Source of the DNA: Granulibacter bethesdensis
GTDB taxonomy: Bacteria > Pseudomonadota > Alphaproteobacteria > Acetobacterales > Acetobacteraceae
Direction of reading: 5' to 3'
NCBI RefSeq assembly: GCF_001889545.1
Contig: NZ_CP018194.1
Span: forward strand, 558,001 to 622,000
DNA length: 64,000 bases
Shown here: one piece after another, positions 16,053 to 24,289 of the stretch
How positions within the stretch are numbered: position 1 is the first letter of the stretch
Layout: each line of letters starts with the position of its first letter
Translations under genes and position numbers: made by a program
Notes under the pieces: model-generated
The model's input: only the letters and a program-made list of their open reading frames with translations
Databases searched by the model: none
Told to the model about the DNA's origin: nothing

Positions 16053-18689
16053 ATGCAGGCTACTGACCAGACTGCTGAAGGACGACGGCTGTCTGCACCT
16101 CAGGCATGGCGGCGCTGGGGGCCCTATCTCAGTGACAGGCAATGGGGTACGGTGCGGGAGGATTACAACGCGAATGGGGATGCCTGGGATTATTTCCCGT
16201 TCGACCATGCCGGTGCGCGGGCCTATCGGTGGGGCGAGGATGGGCTGGCAGGGTTTGGCGATGATCGGCTGTACTGGTGCCTCGGGCTTGGATTGTGGAA
16301 CGGGCGTGACCCGTTTTTGAAAGAACGCCTGTTTGGCCTGAATAATGCTGAAGGCAATCACGGCGAGGATGTGAAGGAAATCTATTTCCACACTGACGGC
16401 CTGCCGAGCCATGCCTTCATGCGGATGGAATACAAATACCCGCATGCAGCTTTCCCATATGAGGCGCTGCGTCGGGTCAATGCGGCACGTGGCCTGAATG
16501 ATACCGAGTATGAGATTGAAGATACCGGCATCTTTGCAGAGAGCCGTTACTTTGACATTGACGTTGTGTATGCCAAAGGAGATGCGGACGATATTCTCTG
16601 CCGGATCACTGTGCTCAATCGTGGCCCGGATGCAGAGGATATCCATATCCTGCCAATGCTGTGGGCACGCAACATATGGAGCTGGAAACCGGATGCGGAG
16701 AAACCGTCCCTGACGGTCATCGGTCCCCGCAGCGTTTCCGCTGAACATCCTTATATGCCGACCATGCGCTGGGACGTGGATGCCGAAGATGCGACTCTGC
16801 TGTTCTGCGAGAACGAGACGGACCCTGCTTTATTCGGGCAGCCCACGCGCCCTTACTGCAAGAATGCCATTAATCAGGCGGTGGTCGCAGGGAATGCGTC
16901 CGCCGTTAATCCAGCACAAACCGGAACGCGTTGCGCTGCCTGGGTGAAGCGCCGGCTGGCTCCCGGTGAGCAATGCTCGATCCGTCTGCGTTTTTCAGTT
17001 CATACGCAGGTGGCTGATCCTTTTGCCGATTATGATGCGGTCATGACCCGCCGTCAGGATGAATGTGATGAATTTTATGCAGCCGTACAAAAGAATATTT
17101 CTGATCCAAACCTGAAACGCATCCAGCGTCAGGCATTCGCCGGGATGCTGTGGACCAAGCAGCTTTATTATTATGATGTCCATGCCTGGCTGAATGGAGA
17201 CCCGGGGCAGATCAGTCCACCTCCCTCCAGAATGCAGGGAAGGAATGCGGACTGGCAGCATTTCAATGCCTGCGATGTGATCTCCATGCCGGATAAATGG
17301 GAATATCCGTGGTTTGCATCATGGGATTTGGCCTGTCATTGCGTGACTTTCGCGCTGATCGATCCTGATTTTGCCAAGAAGCAGCTTCTGCTGCTGGTGC
17401 AGGACTGGTTCAGCCATCCAAATGCCATGATGCCGGCGTATGAGTGGGAGTTCAGCGATGCGAACCCGCCCTTACATGCCTGGGCAACATGGCGTGTATA
17501 CAGGATGGAGCAGGAGCGTTGCGGGCGCGGAGACCGCCAGTTTCTGGAGCGTATGTTTCTGCGCCTGACGATGAACTTCACCTGGTGGGTCAATCGCAAG
17601 GACGCCGAAGGGCGCAATATCTTTCAGGGTGGCTTTCTGGGGCTGGACAATATCGGTATTTTTGACCGCTCCAAACCGCTGCCGACCGGCGGACATATGA
17701 GTCAGTCTGACGGAACGGCGTGGATGGCCTCCTATGCGCTGAACCTGATGCGGATTGCCATGGAACTGGCGGCTGAAGATCCGGTTTATGAAGATCTGGC
17801 GGGGAAATATTTCGAACATTTCCTGTTGATCGCCCGGGCTGCCTCACAGGAAAACGGTTTGTGGGATGAGCAGGACCAGTTCTTCTACGACGTGCTGGTG
17901 CTGCCTGACGGGCAGCGGATACCGCTGCGCATCCGCTCTCTGGTCGGGCTGATTCCGCTGCTGGCGGTGGCGACATGGGAATCGGGAACCGTAGAACGCC
18001 TTCCGGACTTTCGGGCCAGAACACATTGGCTTCTGCAAAACCGGCCTGATCTGGCAAAGCTGGTGTCACGTTGGGAGGAGCCGGGCGGTGGGCGTTCGGC
18101 CCTGTTGTCGCTGTTGCGCGGGCACCGGATCAAGAAGCTGCTGGCGCGGATGCTGGACGAGGAGGAGTTCCTGTCACCGCACGGGATTCGTGGCCTGTCA
18201 CGTTATCATCGCGATCAGCCTTATGTTTTTTCCTACGGTGATCATAGCGTTTCGCTGCACTATACACCGGGAGAAAGTGATACCGGCCTGTTCGGAGGCA
18301 ATTCCAACTGGCGTGGTCCGGTCTGGATGCCGGTCAATGTGCTGCTGATCGAGGCGCTGCGCGAGTTTCACCGTTATTATAGCGATGATTTCCGGGTGCA
18401 GTATCCTCCTGGCAGTGACAGCACAGCGTCGTTGAAAGATCTGGCTGATGAGGTGTCGCACCGTCTGATGACGTTGTTCCTGCCGGGGGAAAACGGTCGG
18501 ATTCCGGCTTTGGGGGACAGCGCCCTGCTGCATGATGATCCCGGGATGAAAGGGAGGATGCTGTTCCATGAATATTTCCATGGCGATAGCGGACGCGGGT
18601 TGGGAGCCTCGCATCAAACGGGATGGACCGGGATGGTGGCCTTGCTGATCGACATGTTCCACCACACCCCTGAAGAAACGGGTGTATGA
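16053..18689 (+). CDS. GH63/MGH1-like glycoside hydrolase
   Basis: 878-aa protein of the (alpha/alpha)6-barrel glucosidase family related to GH63 mannosyl-oligosaccharide glucosidase and bacterial MGH. Support: WGPYLSDRQWGTVREDYNANGDAWDYFPFDHA at the start (first part quoted as a guide), WEYPWFASWDLACHCVTFALID, NPPLHAWATWRVYRMEQ, FLGLDNIGIFDRS, and SNWRGPVWMPVNVLLIEALR near the end, all family blocks. AGGAG lies 7 bases before the ATG. No signal peptide, so likely cytosolic. Natural substrate is unknown; glucosylglycerate or mannosylglycerate hydrolases are related. Its stop overlaps the S49 protease start. Confidence 0.88.
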   Translation: MQATDQTAEGRRLSAPQAWRRWGPYLSDRQWGTVREDYNANGDAWDYFPFDHAGARAYRWGEDGLAGFGDDRLYWCLGLGLWNGRDPFLKERLFGLNNAEGNHGEDVKEIYFHTDGLPSHAFMRMEYKYPHAAFPYEALRRVNAARGLNDTEYEIEDTGIFAESRYFDIDVVYAKGDADDILCRITVLNRGPDAEDIHILPMLWARNIWSWKPDAEKPSLTVIGPRSVSAEHPYMPTMRWDVDAEDATLLFCENETDPALFGQPTRPYCKNAINQAVVAGNASAVNPAQTGTRCAAWVKRRLAPGEQCSIRLRFSVHTQVADPFADYDAVMTRRQDECDEFYAAVQKNISDPNLKRIQRQAFAGMLWTKQLYYYDVHAWLNGDPGQISPPPSRMQGRNADWQHFNACDVISMPDKWEYPWFASWDLACHCVTFALIDPDFAKKQLLLLVQDWFSHPNAMMPAYEWEFSDANPPLHAWATWRVYRMEQERCGRGDRQFLERMFLRLTMNFTWWVNRKDAEGRNIFQGGFLGLDNIGIFDRSKPLPTGGHMSQSDGTAWMASYALNLMRIAMELAAEDPVYEDLAGKYFEHFLLIARAASQENGLWDEQDQFFYDVLVLPDGQRIPLRIRSLVGLIPLLAVATWESGTVERLPDFRARTHWLLQNRPDLAKLVSRWEEPGGGRSALLSLLRGHRIKKLLARMLDEEEFLSPHGIRGLSRYHRDQPYVFSYGDHSVSLHYTPGESDTGLFGGNSNWRGPVWMPVNVLLIEALREFHRYYSDDFRVQYPPGSDSTASLKDLADEVSHRLMTLFLPGENGRIPALGDSALLHDDPGMKGRMLFHEYFHGDSGRGLGASHQTGWTGMVALLIDMFHHTPEETGV

Positions 18690-19498
18690 CGATGTGTCTG
18701 AAAACCGTGTTCAGGCGCCTGAAATCTTTACGTGGAAAAGCCATTCCGGTGCTGGAGCTGAAAGGTATTCTGTCCCGGCGCGGACCGCTGTCTTTCGAGA
18801 CGGTCGAACCCGCTATCCGCAAGGCGGCAGCACTGGCTGAGAAGCGTGGTGCGCTGATTCTTTCCATTGACAGTCCCGGTGGCTCCCCGGTGCAGTCCGA
18901 TCAGATCGCTTCCCTGATCCGGCGGGAAGCGGAGGAGAAATCCTTCCGGGTCTATGCCGTCATTCAGGAGGTTGGAGCCTCGGGCGGGTACTGGCTGGCC
19001 TGTGCGGCGGATGAGATCATGGCCAGCCCGATGAGCATTGTCGGCTCGATCGGGGTCGTGGGCGGAGGCTTCGGGCTGAACCGGCTGATCGAGCGGCTGG
19101 GTATCGATCGCCGCCTGTATACGGCGGGGCAGAACAAGCGTCGGGGTGATCCATTCCTGCCGGAAAAGCCGGAGGATGTGGCCTTCATCGCCGGGTTGAT
19201 GGAGGATATCCATGCCTTGTTCAAGGACTGGGTCAGGCAGCGTCGGGGCACCCGTCTGACCAGTGATGAGAGCGCTATTTTCGATGGCGGCTATATGCTG
19301 GGTCGTCAGGCAGTGACGCTGGGCCTGATTGATGGCCTGACCGATCTGACAACTCTGGTGGAACAACTGGGCGGGAAGGGGGCGCAGCCGAAGCTGTTCC
19401 GTCCCCGCCTCCGCCGCGGGCTGCTGTCCCGTCTGCCTTCGCTGACCGCAGGCGCTTTGCTGGATGCGATGGAGGAAAGGCGGCTGGATCTGAGATAA
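18686..19498 (+). CDS. S49-family peptidase (SppA/SohB-like)
   Basis: 270-aa serine peptidase of the signal-peptide-peptidase A family. The nucleophile serine is in VGASGGYWLACAADEI and the general-base lysine in AGQNKRRGDPF, with LILSIDSPGGSP as the crotonase-fold glycine loop. It lacks the long N-terminal anchor of SppA, so it may be peripheral or cytosolic. ATG overlaps the GH63 stop (ATGA); ATG 18692 is an alternative. It converges on regA with a 9-base gap. Confidence 0.9.
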   Translation: MTMCLKTVFRRLKSLRGKAIPVLELKGILSRRGPLSFETVEPAIRKAAALAEKRGALILSIDSPGGSPVQSDQIASLIRREAEEKSFRVYAVIQEVGASGGYWLACAADEIMASPMSIVGSIGVVGGGFGLNRLIERLGIDRRLYTAGQNKRRGDPFLPEKPEDVAFIAGLMEDIHALFKDWVRQRRGTRLTSDESAIFDGGYMLGRQAVTLGLIDGLTDLTTLVEQLGGKGAQPKLFRPRLRRGLLSRLPSLTAGALLDAMEERRLDLR

Positions 19499-19507
19499 GC
19501 CGCCTGA

Positions 19508-20059
19508 TCAGGTGACGCGCCGCTTTTCCAGCTTCCGCGCCAGTGTGCGGCGATGCATGCCCAGCCGTCGGGCTGTTTCGGAAATGTTGAAGTCGGTCTC
19601 TGCCAGCGTTTCGTGAATACGCTCCCATTCCAGCGTCTTGATGGAGGTGGGGCGGGCACTGACCGGAACGGAGGAATCTCCGCCTTCTTCCCGTTCGAAG
19701 GCGGCGATGATGTCATCCGTGTTGGCTGGCTTGGGCAGGTAGTGGCAGGCCCCCAGCTTGATGGCCTCGACGGCGGTGGCGATGCTGGCGAAGCCGGTCA
19801 GCACGACGATGCGCATCTCGGGGACACGATCATGCAGGATCCGGACGCATTCAAGGCCGGAGCCGCTGCCCAGCTTCAGATCGACTACCGCGTAAGAAGG
19901 CGTATTGCCCTCCAGCGCAAGGTCGATTCCATCCTGAGTCTCTGAATGGAAGACGCGGTAGCCCCGCCGTTCGAAAGAACGTCGAAGCGTTTTGGCAAAG
20001 GTCGCATCGTCCTCAATGATCAGCAGGGTGGGATCAGGATCGGTCGGTTCAATGTTCAT
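19508..20059 (-). CDS. regA: Redox response regulator RegA/PrrA/ActR
   Basis: 183-aa two-component regulator. The receiver domain has acidic pocket LLIIEDDATF, phospho-acceptor Asp in AVVDLKLGSG and Lys in YLPKPAN. The C-terminus is a Fis-type helix-turn-helix (FNISETARRLGMHRRTLARKLEKR), nearly invariant in RegA/PrrA/ActR. In relatives it controls respiration, nitrogen and carbon fixation according to redox state. Its start overlaps the regB stop by 4 bases (ATGA), showing one message. Confidence 0.94.
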   Translation of the reverse strand: MNIEPTDPDPTLLIIEDDATFAKTLRRSFERRGYRVFHSETQDGIDLALEGNTPSYAVVDLKLGSGSGLECVRILHDRVPEMRIVVLTGFASIATAVEAIKLGACHYLPKPANTDDIIAAFEREEGGDSSVPVSARPTSIKTLEWERIHETLAETDFNISETARRLGMHRRTLARKLEKRRVT

Positions 20060-21393
20060 GGCCTGTGCTCTCTGTCGGCATCATTGTCTATCGCCATGGC
20101 CGCCAGGGGAAGTCTCACGGTAATGGAGGCTCCTCCGCCTTTCCGATTGTTTGCCTGAACGGTGCCACCCAGCTTGCGGATGACATTGACCACCAGAAAC
20201 AACCCCACGCCGCTGCCTTGCCTTCCCTTTGTGCTGCGATAGGGCTTGCCGAAATCGGCAAGGATCGCATTCGTAAATCCCGGCCCTTCATCCTGCACGA
20301 TAATGGCGATGGTGTTATCCTGTCTGCTGGCGCTCACCCCGATCCAGCCCGGGGAGGCTTCCAGAGCGTTATCGAGCAGGTTGAACAACACCTGTTTCAG
20401 CGCGATGTCGGAAACGATAGCAGGGTCCGGGTCGATATTGATACGCACATCAAGGCGGGAGGGGGAGCATGCCTCCCGCCATTCCTCGATCGTATCCGTC
20501 AGAAAGGCTGAGGCCGTGGTGCGTAGCGTACCCTCACCACGCGCATCGCCGGAGGAGACCAGAATATCGGAGACGATGGATTTGCAGCGTTTTACCTGAG
20601 CCTGCATCTCGATAATGTCGTCGCCAAGCTCTGCATCGTCATGCAGGCGGGGCATATGCTGCCAGTCATTCAGAATGACGGAGAGGGTGGAAAGCGGCGT
20701 GCCCAGCTCATGCGCCGCACCGGAGGCCAGCAGGCCCATGCGGACGATATGGGCCTCCTCGGCATTCTGCTGTCGTAATTCCGCCAGATAGGCGTCACGC
20801 TGCTTCAGGTTGCGTTGAATACGGGAGACAAAAAAGACCTGCAAACAGGCAGCCAGTACAAAGCCGATATACATGCCCTGACTGCGCAGACGGAAGGGCA
20901 GGACATCCCCGGAGCCGGACAGATGAAACGGGATGGCCTGTATGGTCAGGAAGATGAAGCAGAGGCTGGTGATGGCCACCAGTGCCCAGGCGAACCATGC
21001 ATCCAGCAGGACGGTGCCCAGAATGACCTGAAGCAGGTATAGGGAGATAAACGGATTATCGGTGCCGCCACTGAGATAAAGCTGTGCGGTCAGAGCCGTC
21101 ACATCCAGCAGCAGGGCAAAGAAAAGCTCGATGCTGGTAAAGACTTTCTGCGACCGGTAGCGCACCAGATCGGCGATATTGAGCAGCAGCAGGCCAAGCA
21201 GCACCATTTCCATGGCCCGCACCGGCAAGGCAATGCCGATCAGGTGATGGACAAAGATAATGGTCACGATCTGCCCGATGATCGCCAGCCAACGCAACTG
21301 GATCAGCAGCAGGAAATTGCGTCTGTTGGTCGTATCCGCAAAATGGCCCCTGCTCACGCGCTGTCCTGTCCTGCCGGTCTGCAAAACATGCAT
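20056..21393 (-). CDS. regB: Redox sensor histidine kinase RegB/PrrB/ActS
   Basis: 445-aa membrane kinase with about six N-terminal spans. The quinone-binding heptapeptide GGXXNPF is present as SGGTDNPFISLY, and the redox-active cysteine as VKRCKSIVSDIL. The phospho-His motif is ASGAAHELGTPLSTL, followed by the ATPase N box (NLLDNALEASPG) and G boxes (DEGPGF, GVGLFLV). These are the specific marks of RegB rather than a generic kinase. It lies 49 bases after spoVR on the same strand and is coupled to regA. Confidence 0.94.
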   Translation of the reverse strand: MHVLQTGRTGQRVSRGHFADTTNRRNFLLLIQLRWLAIIGQIVTIIFVHHLIGIALPVRAMEMVLLGLLLLNIADLVRYRSQKVFTSIELFFALLLDVTALTAQLYLSGGTDNPFISLYLLQVILGTVLLDAWFAWALVAITSLCFIFLTIQAIPFHLSGSGDVLPFRLRSQGMYIGFVLAACLQVFFVSRIQRNLKQRDAYLAELRQQNAEEAHIVRMGLLASGAAHELGTPLSTLSVILNDWQHMPRLHDDAELGDDIIEMQAQVKRCKSIVSDILVSSGDARGEGTLRTTASAFLTDTIEEWREACSPSRLDVRINIDPDPAIVSDIALKQVLFNLLDNALEASPGWIGVSASRQDNTIAIIVQDEGPGFTNAILADFGKPYRSTKGRQGSGVGLFLVVNVIRKLGGTVQANNRKGGGASITVRLPLAAMAIDNDADREHRP

Positions 21394-21442
21394 TATCCTG
21401 GCTAAAGCAGGCGCAGGGCAATATCACTGCCTGCCGAACATG

Positions 21443-22966
21443 TCAGCGGCTTCCGGCCTCGTGGGTTTGCAATACGGCATTGGTGACCGCGTCTATTTCC
21501 TCCAGCTTCACTTCGTAGCCCCACAATTCCGCCAGACGTTGCAGCACGAGGGTTGTGTCTCCGCTTTCCAGCAGGATGCCGTTATGTACGCGATGTTGCA
21601 GGATCAGGCGGCGGTCACCGACGAGATCGACATCCACGATTTCCAGTTCCGGTTCCATCCGCACCGTGTCGAACTGATCAGCCAGCGTACTGCGAATAGT
21701 GCGGTATCCACGCTCGTTATGGATAGAGCGGACCAGAAGGTCGGATCGGCTGTCATCATGCAGCGCAAACAGCTTGAGTTTACGGATCAGGCGGGGGCTG
21801 AGGAACTGCCGGATAAAACTTTCATCCCGATAATTTTCCCACGCATCCTTCAGAGTTTCCAGACCGGCCCTGTTTCCGGCAATATCAGGAAACCAAGCAC
21901 GATCCTCTTCATCAGGATTTTCACAGATCCGGACAATATCCTCCATCATCGCAAAGCCGAGCGCATAAGGGTTGATACCGGAATAGCGGCGATCATCGAA
22001 ATCCGGCTGAAATACGACGCTGGTATGGGAATGCAGGAATTCCAGAAACGCCCCTTCCTGTAAAAAACCCTGTTCATGCAGCCGGTTCATGATGTGGTAG
22101 TGGGTCCAGGTGGCGCAGCCTTCATTCATCAGACGGGTCTGTTTCTGCGGATAGAAATATTGCGCGACATGACGCACGATCCGCAGGATCTCACGCTGCC
22201 AGTCTTTCAGCAGGGGCGCTTTTTTCTCAAGAAAATAAAGAATGTTTTCCTCTGGTAGTCCCAGAAGAGATTGTCTTGCCGCACGCTCGCTCAATCCTGA
22301 CGCCACGCCGGAGCGGCTGGGCAGGGTGCGCCAGAGATCGTTGAAGGTACGCTCTGCCTCGGCACGGCGCTCCGCTTCGCGTCTGGCCTCATCCTGCAGG
22401 GTCGGAAGATTACGGCGGGGATAGCGGCTGACCCCCTGGGTCATCAGGGCATGTGCTGCATCCAGCAGTCTTTCCACCTCTTCCTCGCCATAGCGTTCTT
22501 CGCATCGGCTGATATAGCTTTTTGCAAAATCCATATAATCGAGAATGCCGCCTGCATCGGTCCATTGCCGGAACAGGGCATTGTTTTTGAAGAAATGGTT
22601 GTGTCCGAACGCGGCATGCGCCATGACCAGCGCCTGCATCGCCATGGAGTTTTCCTCCATGATGTAAACAATGCAGGGATCGGAATTGATGACGATCTCA
22701 TAAGCCAGCCCCTGCTGGCCGCTGCGGTATAATGTTTCGTCCCGTGCAAAACGCTTGCCGAAAGACCAGTGCCGATACATCAGCGGCAGGCCGATGGAGC
22801 TGTAGGCATCAAGCATCTGCTCAGAGGTAATGACCTCGATCTGGTTCGGATAGACGTTCAGACCAAGCTCATGCAAGGCGATCTTTTCGATCCTGTCATA
22901 GCTGCGCTGAAGCTGATCGAAGCTCCAGTCACGGCCGGCAGCGATACCGGGTTCGGGAGCGTTCAT
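21443..22966 (-). CDS. SpoVR family protein (YcgB)
   Basis: 507-aa SpoVR/YcgB protein, cytosolic, molecular role unknown. Recognised by WSFDQLQRSYDRIEKIA, GLPLMYRHWSFGKRF, LAYEIVINSDPCIVYIMEENS, AHAAFGHNHFFKNN and NEGCATWTHYHIMNRL. In many proteobacteria it is encoded with PrkA and YeaH and is induced in stress or stationary phase. Its ATG overlaps the yeaH stop by 4 bases. Confidence 0.96.
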   Translation of the reverse strand: MNAPEPGIAAGRDWSFDQLQRSYDRIEKIALHELGLNVYPNQIEVITSEQMLDAYSSIGLPLMYRHWSFGKRFARDETLYRSGQQGLAYEIVINSDPCIVYIMEENSMAMQALVMAHAAFGHNHFFKNNALFRQWTDAGGILDYMDFAKSYISRCEERYGEEEVERLLDAAHALMTQGVSRYPRRNLPTLQDEARREAERRAEAERTFNDLWRTLPSRSGVASGLSERAARQSLLGLPEENILYFLEKKAPLLKDWQREILRIVRHVAQYFYPQKQTRLMNEGCATWTHYHIMNRLHEQGFLQEGAFLEFLHSHTSVVFQPDFDDRRYSGINPYALGFAMMEDIVRICENPDEEDRAWFPDIAGNRAGLETLKDAWENYRDESFIRQFLSPRLIRKLKLFALHDDSRSDLLVRSIHNERGYRTIRSTLADQFDTVRMEPELEIVDVDLVGDRRLILQHRVHNGILLESGDTTLVLQRLAELWGYEVKLEEIDAVTNAVLQTHEAGSR

Positions 22967-24264
22967 GCCTCCACCTCGCTGATGCTGTCGCGTGTGGCTT
23001 TGTCACGGGTAAAGAGCTGCCGGAATACCGGATAAATCTGCCCGCGATGACTGACATGGCGCATGGCCAGTGGCCGGCCTGATTCGGCTACGGTTTTGTA
23101 GGCGCGCCATAATTCCGTGTCGCCACCAGGCATGTTTTCAGCGCCAACCTCAAGATAGGCGAAATACTGGCATTGCGGCAGAATTTCCCGCGTTAACAGC
23201 GCGCAGGCATGGCTGTTGTCGGAAGGCAGATTGTCACCATCCGATGCCTGCGCGGCATAAATGTTCCAGTCCTCCCTTGCGTAGCGATCCTTGATGATGG
23301 CCAGCATTTTTTCCAGCGCGGTGGAAACGACGGTGCCCCCTGATTCGGTGCTGGTGAAGAAAGTCTCCTCATCAACTTCCTTCGCGACATGGGTGTGCCG
23401 GATAAAGACGATATCGACATGTTTGTAGCGACGGCTGAGGAAAAGATAGAGCAGCTTGTAGAACCTCTTGGCCAGATCCTTCATATGCTCGGTCATGGAG
23501 CCGGAGACATCCATCAGGCAGAACATGACGGCGCTGGCGGCCGGGCGCGGCACGCTCTGATAGCGGTTGTAGCGAATATCGATCGGATCGATGAACGGAA
23601 TGCGCCGCCCGCGGGAGCGCGCCTGTTCTATCCTGTGTCGCAATTCCGCCTGACGTTCGGGATCGCTGCCGTTTTCAAGCAGGCTCGCCAGTTCGCGTTC
23701 CTCTGCCTCGGTTTCCTCAAGGCGGGGGCGGCCCAGCGCAATGCGGCGAGAGAGGCTGTTGCGCATGGTGCGGACCAGATTGACATTGGTGGCCGCTCCG
23801 CTGATCGCATATCCCGCCCGGCGGGGGGTAGCTTCCTCGGCCGAGCGCAACTGGCGACGCAGCAGATCAGGCAGTTCCAGGTCTTCCAGAAAAAGATCGA
23901 GAAACTCATCCTGTGACAGGGCGAAGGTGAAGGCGTCCTCTCCCTCTCCGTCGGGAGCACCTTCCCGCCCTTTGCCACGGCCTCCCCCGCCCTGACGGCG
24001 GATCTGGTCACCTTCCACGAACTCCTTGTTGCCGGGCAGCACATGGTTCCGGTTCCCGCTGCCGGAGGCATGATGCAGGGTCGGCTCCCTCAGGGCATCG
24101 GTATTGATCCGGATACCTTCCCCGACACCGGTTTCCCGGATGCCCTGACGGGCGGCGGCATCGCGCACCGCCTCCATGATCTGTCGCCGCGCCTTGCGGA
24201 TAAAACGCTGACGGTTGGCCAGGCTTTTGCCTCGTGGGTTCAGCCTGCGATCGACAATATTCAA
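22963..24264 (-). CDS. yeaH: YeaH/YhbH family VWA protein (DUF444)
   Basis: 433-aa protein with a charged N-terminal half (IVDRRLNPRGKSLANRQRF) and a C-terminal von Willebrand A domain whose metal site is CLMDVSGSMTEHMKD. The glycine/arginine-rich linker near residue 90-105 is unusual in composition. It is always linked to PrkA and SpoVR; probably a partner or target of the kinase. It starts 25 bases after prkA. Confidence 0.95.
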   Translation of the reverse strand: MNIVDRRLNPRGKSLANRQRFIRKARRQIMEAVRDAAARQGIRETGVGEGIRINTDALREPTLHHASGSGNRNHVLPGNKEFVEGDQIRRQGGGGRGKGREGAPDGEGEDAFTFALSQDEFLDLFLEDLELPDLLRRQLRSAEEATPRRAGYAISGAATNVNLVRTMRNSLSRRIALGRPRLEETEAEERELASLLENGSDPERQAELRHRIEQARSRGRRIPFIDPIDIRYNRYQSVPRPAASAVMFCLMDVSGSMTEHMKDLAKRFYKLLYLFLSRRYKHVDIVFIRHTHVAKEVDEETFFTSTESGGTVVSTALEKMLAIIKDRYAREDWNIYAAQASDGDNLPSDNSHACALLTREILPQCQYFAYLEVGAENMPGGDTELWRAYKTVAESGRPLAMRHVSHRGQIYPVFRQLFTRDKATRDSISEVEA

Positions 24265-24289
24265 ATTCCGCCTCCGATCGGCGCGCGTT

